Positions 6,150-10,716 of a DNA stretch of 10,716 nt are shown in pieces. Location of the stretch: the NCBI GenBank assembly GCA_050744165.1, contig JBOGGN010000023.1:1-10716 (forward strand), written 5' to 3'. The notes under the pieces are model-generated. The model saw nothing but the letters and a program-made list of their open reading frames with translations, had not been told where the DNA came from and did no database searches. A program made the position numbers and the translations under genes. Position 1 is the first letter of the stretch. Each line of letters begins with the position of its first letter. Source of the stretch: JBOGGN01 sp050744165 (GTDB taxonomy: Bacteria; Actinomycetota; Acidimicrobiia; Acidimicrobiales; Palsa-688).

Positions 6150-6503
6150 ATGCATCACTGGTAGGGCGGGCAACGCCTATACATCGTGACCCGGGCTGAC
6201 CTCCCGCCCGGTACCCAGGCTTGCCAAGCGCTGCATGCGGCTGTCGAGTTCGCTTTCGCCTTTCCGGCCCTGACCGCGCGCTGGCATGCCGAGTCCAACA
6301 CGGTCGTTTTGCTCACCGTGGCCGACGAGGCTTACCTCACCACGACGGCAGCGGAGGCCCGCGCCGTTGGGCTGCGCGTCGTTACTTTCCACGAACCCGA
6401 CCTCGGCGGAGAGACGACGGCGGCGGCCTTCGAGCCGTCAGCGCACCGGCTGTTGTCGCACCTCCCACTCGCCCTCTCACGGCGAAAGGAGGTGAGAACA
6501 TGA
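6150..6503 (+). CDS. Pth2-like peptidyl-tRNA hydrolase with in-frame amber codon 5
   Basis: Pth2-family enzymes (PF01981) cut the ester bond of peptidyl-tRNA to recycle tRNA from aborted translation. The frame reads M-H-H-W-[TAG]-GGQRLYIVTRADLPPG..., 117 residues counting the amber position. RLYIVTRADLPPGTQACQALHA (9-30) fits beta-1 and the following His-bearing helix of the family ('lyvlvRkDLppgqQAvQagHA'). FHEPDLGGETTAAAF (80-94) fits the 'fREPDl..e.TAiA' signature of compact, phage-type Pth2 proteins. Conventional initiation would use GTG 6186 (V13 of this frame), removing most of beta-1; no ribosome site precedes that GTG, and no other standard start lies between it and the TAG. ATG 6150 sits 7 nt from a TANNNT box. 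The stop TGA overlaps the next start as ATGA. A tRNA with anticodon CUA lies downstream in the same direction. The family is seen with fair confidence; readthrough is inferred. The fallback annotation is 6186-6503, 105 residues. Confidence 0.7.
6162..6164 (+). other. In-frame amber codon, candidate recoding site
   Basis: Codon 5 of the frame that starts at ATG 6150: ATG CAT CAC TGG TAG GGC GGG CAA CGC CTA TAC ATC GTG. The codons after TAG are sense in the Pth2-like frame and complete its first beta strand. Alternatives are a four-residue leader peptide MHHW with re-initiation at GTG 6186, 21 nt further on, or a sequencing error. Confidence 0.6.
6485..6495 (+). promoter_or_regulatory. Full-length Shine-Dalgarno AAAGGAGGTGA
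   Basis: An 11-base match to the 16S rRNA 3' end, with GGAGG 7 nt before ATG 6500. It lies inside the last codons of the Pth2-like gene and would load ribosomes onto the downstream ORF independently of whether the amber-gated gene is translated. It is the strongest ribosome site in the window. Confidence 0.85.
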
Positions 6504-6790
6504 CGACAACCCCGGTTACCGACCTGCTCGAGGTACTGGCCGAGCGCGATGCGCTGCGGGCCCAACTCGAAGGAGACCTGCCGACGGCCACACGCTGGTT
6601 GCAGCGAAAAGTCTGGCGACAAGGCCTGGCCCTCGACGCCTTGAACGGTCGGGTGGCGACCCAGCGATTCGTGCTGCGCACCCTCGATCAACTCGGACGC
6701 AGCCTCACGGCGGAGGAGTACCGAGCGGCGCGAGCTGCGATCGCCAATGAGCAACTGCGCGACCGCGTCGAGGCCGAGCCGCCGGCATAA
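6500..6790 (+). CDS. Small helical protein of unknown function in the amber/tRNA unit
   Basis: A 96-residue protein I do not recognise. It starts at ATG 6500, four bases overlapping the Pth2-like stop, with an exceptionally strong Shine-Dalgarno. Residues 8-23 (DLLEVLAERDALRAQL) have heptad-like leucines suited to a short coiled coil. Residues 31-70 are basic, Trp/Gln/Arg-rich and helical (RWLQRKVWRQGLALDAL, RVATQRFVLRTLDQL). Residues 71-92 (AEEYRAARAAIANEQLRDRVEA) form another charged helix. There is no signal peptide, membrane segment or Cys cluster. The basic middle could bind RNA or the ribosome, but that is only a guess from composition. It sits between the hydrolase and the tRNA, 66 nt before the tRNA, so it is probably part of the same function. 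Confidence 0.75.
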   Translation: MTTTPVTDLLEVLAERDALRAQLEGDLPTATRWLQRKVWRQGLALDALNGRVATQRFVLRTLDQLGRSLTAEEYRAARAAIANEQLRDRVEAEPPA

Positions 6791-6810
6791 ACGGCGCCTC
6801 GGCACAATGG

Positions 6811-6835
6811 GTGGGCGGCAGGCGCCGCCGGCCAC
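6811..6835 (+). other. GC-rich hairpin between the small ORF and the tRNA
   Basis: GTGG (6811-6814) pairs with CCAC (6832-6835), and GCGGC (6815-6819) with GCCGC (6824-6828), around the loop AGGC with a three-base bulge. There is no U-run, so a classical terminator is unlikely. It could mark a processing point that separates the 5' leader of the tRNA from the messenger part. I see no convincing separate promoter for the tRNA in 6791-6856. Confidence 0.45.
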
Positions 6836-6856
6836 CCGCAGGCCCTCGGCCCTCCG

Positions 6857-6928
6857 GCCCCAGACGCCCAATGGATGGGCAACCGCCTCTAACGCGGTCA
6901 CCAGCGGGTTCGATTCCCGCCTGGGGCA
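6857..6928 (+). tRNA. tRNA with anticodon CUA (putative amber suppressor)
   Basis: A complete cloverleaf can be drawn. Acceptor GCCCCAG (6857-6863) pairs with CTGGGGC (6921-6927), 7/7. D stem GCCC/GGGC encloses the loop AATGGAT (6870-6876). Anticodon stem ACCGC (6882-6886) pairs with GCGGT (6894-6898), 5/5, around the loop CTCTAAC (6887-6893). Variable loop CACCA. T stem GCGGG/CCCGC, 5/5, encloses the canonical TTCGATT (6909-6915). Discriminator A6928; CC follows but the final A of CCA is not encoded. In the loop, U33 is followed by C34-U35-A36 and A37, so the anticodon is CUA, reading UAG. Shifting the loop by one to obtain UCU (Arg) destroys the stem. Oddities: A8 instead of U8, a 7-base D loop without A21, and A48. 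The D loop resembles that of tRNA-Arg and A20 is an Arg identity base, but the amino acid is not determined. Confidence 0.82.
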
Positions 6929-6945
6929 CCGGCCTAGCTGCCGGT
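6928..6945. terminator. Perfect 6-bp hairpin at the convergent tRNA / methyltransferase ends
   Basis: ACCGGC (6928-6933), loop CTAGCT, GCCGGT (6940-6945). It begins at the tRNA discriminator base and contains the methyltransferase stop codon in its loop on the opposite strand. It could stop transcription from both sides or define tRNA 3' processing; no U-run follows on either strand, so intrinsic termination is uncertain. Confidence 0.4.
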
Positions 6946-7971
6946 CATACGCTCGACCAGCCGACGCGGTCCCGCGACAACGACATACTCGACATTGCGC
7001 AGATGCGAGACCCGGCCCACCTTCTTGCCGCTCGGGTTGTAGATGCCGATCTGGGCGCCGACGTAGCGCTTCGAGTCGAACGCCAGCACCGCGACATGCC
7101 CGTGGACCGAACACATGTCGACCAGATCCGGGAGCGAGACCCAGGACTCATTGTTATACGACAGCACGAGCGCCGATGCCTTGACGTCCGCGACGACCTG
7201 GCGAAGGGCGCCGGGCATGTCCACCTTCCGGTTGAACATACTCTTGGTCTCCTCGTCCCGGCTGTCGAGACGTTTGCACGCGATCCCGTAATGCGGCGGC
7301 GAGTCCCACGCGACCAGCGTCTCCCAGATGTGGTAATTGGTGAAATAGCGGTGCTGGTTGTAGGGCGGGTCGAGATACGCCAGGTCGACCGGCGGCAGCT
7401 CTCCGACCACGGCGCGGGCATCGCCGCGCACGGCCCGACCGCCCCCGGGGAGCAGCGCCGGCGCCCGCAGTTCAAGGGGCCGGAACGACCGGGGCGCCCA
7501 GTGCTTGACGTACGCCATCTGGACCCCGGTGGTGGAGTCGACCCGGTCGGCGGCGTCGATCAGGCTGGTCAGGAGGACGGGCCACAGGGGGCTCCCACCA
7601 AAGTCCCGGTCGAGGGCATTGCGAATGGCATCGACCCGCTCGCCGTTGAACGGCTGGAAATACCTCGAACGCACGCAAAAGGTCTCGGTGAAATAGCCGG
7701 CCTCGCCTGGCAGCTGCGCCAAATACCGGAGCGCCTCCAAGAGGTCGTCCTTGTCAAGAGAGGCGCCGTCGGTCTCGACGTAGCAACGGGCAAAGACCTC
7801 GGAGTACCGAGCCGTGTCGACCGCGATCACCGACGCTCCTCGCCGTTTGAACTCCTGAGCGACACGGGTTGTCCCGGTGAACAGGTCGAGCGCCGTCTGT
7901 GCGCCCGAGCGAGCGAGGAGGTCGCCCAGCACCCCGACGAGCACCCGCTTGGACCCGATGTACTTGATCAC
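6934..7971 (-). CDS. Solitary adenine-specific DNA methyltransferase (D12/Dam-like)
   Basis: A 345-residue N6-adenine DNA methyltransferase using S-adenosylmethionine. KYIGSKR (3-9) is motif X, LDLFTGTTRVAQEF (28-41) is the SAM-binding motif I with FTGTT in place of the common FxGxG, VIAVD (48-52) ends the next strand, and YLDPPYNQHRY (199-209) is catalytic motif IV. The region between I and IV (about 60-190) would hold target recognition. No restriction endonuclease or specificity subunit is visible nearby, so it appears to be an orphan, perhaps an epigenetic or housekeeping methylase. The GTG start is placed directly before motif X. It follows the DUF3891 gene by 9 nt and is probably co-transcribed with it. 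The TAG stop lies 6 nt from the end of the convergent tRNA; suppression would add about 12 residues, because the next in-frame stop is inside the tRNA complement. Confidence 0.88.
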   Translation of the reverse strand: MIKYIGSKRVLVGVLGDLLARSGAQTALDLFTGTTRVAQEFKRRGASVIAVDTARYSEVFARCYVETDGASLDKDDLLEALRYLAQLPGEAGYFTETFCVRSRYFQPFNGERVDAIRNALDRDFGGSPLWPVLLTSLIDAADRVDSTTGVQMAYVKHWAPRSFRPLELRAPALLPGGGRAVRGDARAVVGELPPVDLAYLDPPYNQHRYFTNYHIWETLVAWDSPPHYGIACKRLDSRDEETKSMFNRKVDMPGALRQVVADVKASALVLSYNNESWVSLPDLVDMCSVHGHVAVLAFDSKRYVGAQIGIYNPSGKKVGRVSHLRNVEYVVVAGPRRLVERMTGS

Positions 7972-7980
7972 CGGAGCCGC

Positions 7981-8793
7981 TCAGGCCGCCCGGGCCCGGC
8001 ACTCCACGACGACGGGAGTCGTCGCCGCCACCGTGGCCAGGAAATCCTCGGGCGACAAATACGAACGGTCAGCCACGACGACGCCGGTCACGGGAAACGT
8101 CATCCGATCCTCGCAAAACGGGTACGGGTCAAGCACCAGTGCGAATCTGCCGTCGTTCCGGCATTCCAAAACGCCAGATCCTCCAGCGGAACCCGGGAGC
8201 GGCGCGATCGACCCATCCCCGGCCAGCCGCCAAGCATATTGCAATGAAAGCCGGTCCCACACCTGGAGCAGGAAATACCGCCGGCGGACCTCGGGGTCGT
8301 CGCACGCGTGCCGCTCGGGACCGAACGAGCCGTGCCCGCCAGCCGTCGCCAGCCGGTCTTGCAACGCCTCCATGTCAGCCAGGAACTCCCTGACCAGCGC
8401 CAGCTCCGATTCGCTCAAATGGCGTGCATCCAACCCGGCCATGGTGCCGTAGCGCCCGTTGTACAGCCCCGCCCCGTGCATGCTCACCAAGAGACCCACC
8501 GAGGGGCTGTGCTGCGCCGCCCGCGCGATACCTGCCCGGTAAAGCGGCACATGCTCAAAGGGCGTCAGGGCCAGAAACTGCACCGGCTGGCTCGTCGCCG
8601 GGTCGATCGTCGGCCGCCGCTCCCACACGGCCCAGCCATCGTCATGGTGGTGCGCCGCTAGGACGGCATCACTGGCGCCCTCCGGAGGGGCCACCGCCTC
8701 GTTACCCCACGCCTCTGCGAAGCGCCCCGTCTGGGTGCCGTGGTCGGTCTGGCGCACCACCAGGAGCCCGCCGGGAACCCGAGTCAAGATCAC
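7981..8793 (-). CDS. DUF3891 family protein
   Basis: A 270-residue member of DUF3891, an uncharacterised family with conserved His/Asp motifs suggestive of a metal-dependent hydrolase. Seen: VILTRVPGGLLVVRQTDHG (1-19), AAHHHDDGWAVWE (46-58, the hallmark HxxDGW segment), QFLALTPFEHVPLYRAGI (72-89), LVSMHGAGLYNGRYG (102-116) and LQVWDRLSLQYAW (about 205-217). GTG 8793 is chosen because family members begin with the strand MIxxRxxGGLLLxxQxDHA. A longer form from TTG 8841 adds 16 non-conserved residues. Its stop is 9 nt before the methyltransferase start, so the two form a likely operon. Its role beside a DNA methylase is unknown. Confidence 0.83.
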   Translation of the reverse strand: MILTRVPGGLLVVRQTDHGTQTGRFAEAWGNEAVAPPEGASDAVLAAHHHDDGWAVWERRPTIDPATSQPVQFLALTPFEHVPLYRAGIARAAQHSPSVGLLVSMHGAGLYNGRYGTMAGLDARHLSESELALVREFLADMEALQDRLATAGGHGSFGPERHACDDPEVRRRYFLLQVWDRLSLQYAWRLAGDGSIAPLPGSAGGSGVLECRNDGRFALVLDPYPFCEDRMTFPVTGVVVADRSYLSPEDFLATVAATTPVVVECRARAA

Positions 8794-8867
8794 CGAGGCA
8801 TTTTCCCACCGTGCTTTAAGCCGCCGCTGATCGTTCTCCAAGGCTCGGGACCGACCATCGACGCCAT

Positions 8868-8925
8868 GTCTACCATCGCGGGGTCTACCAGTCGGGATCT
8901 GCCCGTCACGGTCTACCAGTAGGTT
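8868..8925 (+). promoter_or_regulatory. Three GTCTACCA repeats and a TAGGTT box before the response regulator
   Basis: GTCTACCA occurs at 8868-8875, 8883-8890 and 8911-8918, the last two extended to GTCTACCAGT. TAGGTT (8920-8925, fits TANNNT) lies 8 nt before ATG 8934, close to a leaderless arrangement; GAGG at 8928-8931 is too near the ATG to be a normal ribosome site. Direct repeats upstream of an OmpR-type gene suggest autoregulatory binding sites, though spacings of 15 and 28 bp are not the typical 10-11. Confidence 0.45.
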
Positions 8926-8933
8926 TTGAGGCG

Positions 8934-9662
8934 ATGACCCAATCTCGCCAGAGCCGGGTGCTGGTCGTCGACGACGAGGAGCACATCACCGAGCTGGTCG
9001 CCATGGGCCTCGGCTACAACGGCTTCGAGGTGGAGCGGGTCGGCTCGGGCCGGGCCGCCCTCGATGCCGCCGAGCGCCGCAAGCCCGATTTGATCGTGCT
9101 CGACGTCATGCTGCCCGACCTTGACGGCTTCGAGGTAGCCCGGCGGCTGCGCCAGAGCGAGGGCGCCGGCACCCGGGTTCCCATTATCTTCCTGACTGCC
9201 CGCGACGCCACCGCCGACAAGGTCCAGGGCCTGCGCCTCGGCAGCGACGACTATGTGACCAAACCCTTCAGCATCGAAGAGCTGATCGAGCGGGTGAAGG
9301 CGGTGTTGCGCCGGGCTGGCGGCGGCGGACCGAGCGAGTCACGCCTCGCCTACGCCGACCTGGAGCTGGACGAGGACACCCGCGACGTGTGGCGGGGCGG
9401 GCGCCTGGTCGAGCTGACGCCGACGGAGTTCAAGCTGCTGCATTACCTGCTGGCCAACGCCCGGCGGGTCCTCACCCGGGACCAGATCCTGGAGCACGTG
9501 TGGGATTACACCTTCGCCGGCAACGCCAGCGTCCTCGAGACCTACATCAGCTACCTGCGCCACAAGGTCGACGACGGCGACGGCCCGCCCCTTATTCACA
9601 CCGTGCGAGGCGTCGGCTACAGCCTCCGGCTGCCCCCGGAGTCTGAGGGAACTCCCAGGTAG
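8934..9662 (+). CDS. OmpR/PhoB-family response regulator
   Basis: A 242-residue two-component transcription factor. Receiver domain 8-125: acidic pair D13/D14, phospho-acceptor D57 in LIVLDVMLPDLDG, switch T88 (FLTAR) and K110 in DDYVTKPF. Linker RAGGGGPSE. Winged-helix domain about 138-233 with ELTPTEFKLLHYLLANARRVLT, the recognition-helix region SVLETYISYLRHKVD and the wing IHTVRGVGYSLR. It resembles actinobacterial PrrA/MprA/TcrA regulators. No histidine kinase is seen before the window end; a GT39-like gene follows, so the partner may be further downstream or elsewhere. The stop is TAG (9660-9662). The next in-frame stop is TGA at 9705-9707, which overlaps the ATG of the following gene. 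Confidence 0.95.
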   Translation: MTQSRQSRVLVVDDEEHITELVAMGLGYNGFEVERVGSGRAALDAAERRKPDLIVLDVMLPDLDGFEVARRLRQSEGAGTRVPIIFLTARDATADKVQGLRLGSDDYVTKPFSIEELIERVKAVLRRAGGGGPSESRLAYADLELDEDTRDVWRGGRLVELTPTEFKLLHYLLANARRVLTRDQILEHVWDYTFAGNASVLETYISYLRHKVDDGDGPPLIHTVRGVGYSLRLPPESEGTPR

Positions 9663-9684
9663 ACCCCAGACCCGGCCCAGGCGT

Positions 9685-9732
9685 GGTCCCGACACTTGGG
9701 ACCATGACTGCGACCTTGGACCGAGAGGTCCC
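9685..9732 (+). promoter_or_regulatory. Alternative hairpins around the GT39-like start codon
   Basis: Four complementary blocks: GGTCCC (9685-9690), GGGACC (9698-9703), GGACC (9718-9722) and GGTCCC (9727-9732). Blocks 1-2 and 3-4 can each fold (loops GACACTT and GAGA), or 2 can pair with 4 instead. Block 2 abuts ATG 9704, so folding would affect access to the start. There is no U-run, so translation control is more plausible than attenuation. Confidence 0.45.
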
Positions 9733-10716
9733 CCCGCTCCCCGCCTTCGACCGGCCGCCGACGCAGCCGTCGGTTTCGAAAAAGCACCTGGGGAAAATGC
9801 CATCGCGTGACGCGCTGATCGTCCTTGGAATCGGGGCCCTGGCGGCATTCTTGTACGTGTGGGGCCTTGACCGCAGCGGCCTTGCCAATTCCTATTATGC
9901 GGCCGCGGTTCGAAGCGGGGCCAAGAGCTGGAAGGCGTTCTTTTTCGGCTCGCTGGATCCAGGCTCGTTTATCACCGTCGACAAGCCGCCCGCCGCGTTG
10001 TGGGTGATGGATTTGTCGGCCCGCATATTCGGGTTCAGCTCTTGGAGCATGCTCTTGCCCGAGGCGGCCTCGGGGGTCGCCTCGGTGCTGATCCTGCACC
10101 GGCTGGTGCGCAAGTGGGCTGGCTCACTGTCCGCCCACCTGAGCGCCCTGGCCTTCGCGGTGACCCCGGTGGCGGCGGTGATGTTCCGGTACAACAACCC
10201 TGACGCCTTTCTCACCTTGTTGTGCCTGGCTGCGGCCTGGGCGCTGTGGTCGGCCCTGGAGACGGGGCGCACCCGGTGGCTCCTGCTCTCGGCGGGTCTG
10301 CTCGGGTTGGCGTTAGACACCAAGATGCTGCAGGCGTTCTTGGTGCTGCCGGCCATGGTGCTGGTGTACCTGGTGGCCGGCCCACCCAAGCTGGGGCGCC
10401 GGCTGCTGCAACTGCTGGCCGCGGGCGCGGTTCTCCTGGTGTCGGCCGGCTGGTGGGTGGTGGCGGTCCTGCTGTGGCCTACCGCGTCCCGCCCGTACAT
10501 CGGCAGCACCACCGACAACTCCATCCTCAGCTTGATCTTCGGGTACAACGGCCTGACCCGGATCTTCGGCAACACCGGCGGCGGGCCCGGGCCGGGCGGC
10601 GGCGGAGGTCCCGGGGGCGGCGGCGGCGGGGCTGGCTTCGGGGGCACCGCAGGCATCTTCCGGTTGTTCAACAACCAGATCGGCACCCTGGTGGCCTGGC
10701 TGCTGCCGCTGGCCGC
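9704..10716 (+). CDS. GT39/ArnT-like membrane glycosyltransferase, 3'-truncated by window edge
   Basis: The first ~337 residues of a polytopic protein like B. subtilis YkcB (PMT_2/GT39), which transfers a sugar from a polyprenyl-phosphate donor on the outer face of the membrane. A cytoplasmic Pro-rich N-terminus (1-35) is followed by TM1 (DALIVLGIGALAAFLYVW). Next comes the family loop GLDRSGLANSYYAAAVRSGAKSW (54-76) with FGSLDPGSFITVDKPP (81-96), then several hydrophobic segments, FRYNNPDAFL (161-170) and DTKMLQAFL (205-213). A Gly/Pro-rich insert occupies about 292-315, which I recall as a common feature of these proteins. It is open to the last base. ATG 9704 is chosen; GTG 9683 is also in frame. 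It lies 41 nt after the response regulator and is probably under shared control. Confidence 0.85.
   Translation, partial: MTATLDREVPPLPAFDRPPTQPSVSKKHLGKMPSRDALIVLGIGALAAFLYVWGLDRSGLANSYYAAAVRSGAKSWKAFFFGSLDPGSFITVDKPPAALWVMDLSARIFGFSSWSMLLPEAASGVASVLILHRLVRKWAGSLSAHLSALAFAVTPVAAVMFRYNNPDAFLTLLCLAAAWALWSALETGRTRWLLLSAGLLGLALDTKMLQAFLVLPAMVLVYLVAGPPKLGRRLLQLLAAGAVLLVSAGWWVVAVLLWPTASRPYIGSTTDNSILSLIFGYNGLTRIFGNTGGGPGPGGGGGPGGGGGGAGFGGTAGIFRLFNNQIGTLVAWLLPLA

Noticed and set aside
6882..6898. Reading the tRNA as tRNA-Arg(UCU) by shifting the anticodon loop one base
   Set aside because: The shifted stem AACCG/CGCGG loses pairing and U33 becomes C; the CUA register has a perfect 5-bp stem and U33.
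6150..6928. Pyrrolysine system
   Set aside because: The tRNA lacks pyrrolysine tRNA features (it has a normal-length anticodon stem and an ordinary T arm and acceptor), and no pylS/pylBCD-like genes are visible.
6186..6930. Prophage remnant suggested by the phage-type Pth2 and suppressor tRNA
   Set aside because: No integrase, capsid, terminase, att-like repeats at the tRNA, or change in base composition; the flanking genes are ordinary chromosomal ones.
6811..8247. 478-codon plus-strand open frame running through the tRNA
   Set aside because: It passes through the tRNA and is antisense to the methyltransferase and DUF3891; composition is that of a shadow.

Overview
High-GC chromosomal DNA, most likely from an actinobacterium (perhaps Acidimicrobiia or a relative). 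The support is GC-rich codon use, frequent GTG starts, an actinobacterial-style DUF501-Ppx pair, a leaderless-type promoter with a TANNNT -10 box, and an acyltransferase/SDR pair like one I recall from mycobacteria. No transposase, integrase or CRISPR array is visible.

Layout. (1) 2-1614, plus strand: the 3' part of a PlsC-type acyltransferase, then an SDR/epimerase-like protein without the usual catalytic tyrosine. (2) 1611-4100, minus strand: a DHFR/RibD-C-like reductase, a class V aminotransferase of the alanine-glyoxylate type, and a RimJ-type GNAT, the last two joined by an ATGA overlap. A 33-bp tandem repeat lies in the gap before the aminotransferase, and a 16-bp tandem repeat lies upstream of the reductase. 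(3) 4251-5994, minus strand: an overlapping set read as CoxG-like remnant, DUF501, Ppx/GppA phosphatase. (4) 6115-6945, plus strand: a compact unit made of a promoter, a Pth2-like peptidyl-tRNA hydrolase, a 96-residue helical protein of unknown function, and a tRNA with anticodon CUA. (5) 6934-8793, minus strand: a DUF3891 protein and a solitary adenine DNA methyltransferase, convergent on the tRNA. (6) 8934-10716, plus strand: an OmpR/PhoB-type response regulator and the 5' part of a GT39/ArnT-like membrane glycosyltransferase.

The standout is region 4. The Pth2-like frame extends upstream of its first in-frame conventional start (GTG 6186) through an in-frame amber codon (TAG 6162-6164) to an ATG at 6150. 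That ATG sits 7 nt after a good -10 box, as in a leaderless mRNA. The residues between the amber codon and the GTG (QRLYI) complete the first beta strand expected of Pth2 proteins, so the GTG form looks N-terminally clipped. The same apparent operon ends with a tRNA whose seven-base anticodon loop reads U33-CUA-A37, an amber-suppressor configuration. The simplest reading is a self-contained amber-gated circuit: the tRNA allows production of full-length peptidyl-tRNA hydrolase from a four-codon 'MHHW-stop' leader. This is inference; the amber codon, the frame and the tRNA stems are read directly from the sequence. TAG also ends four other genes here (SDR, Ppx, methyltransferase, response regulator), so a working suppressor must be weak, restricted or conditional.
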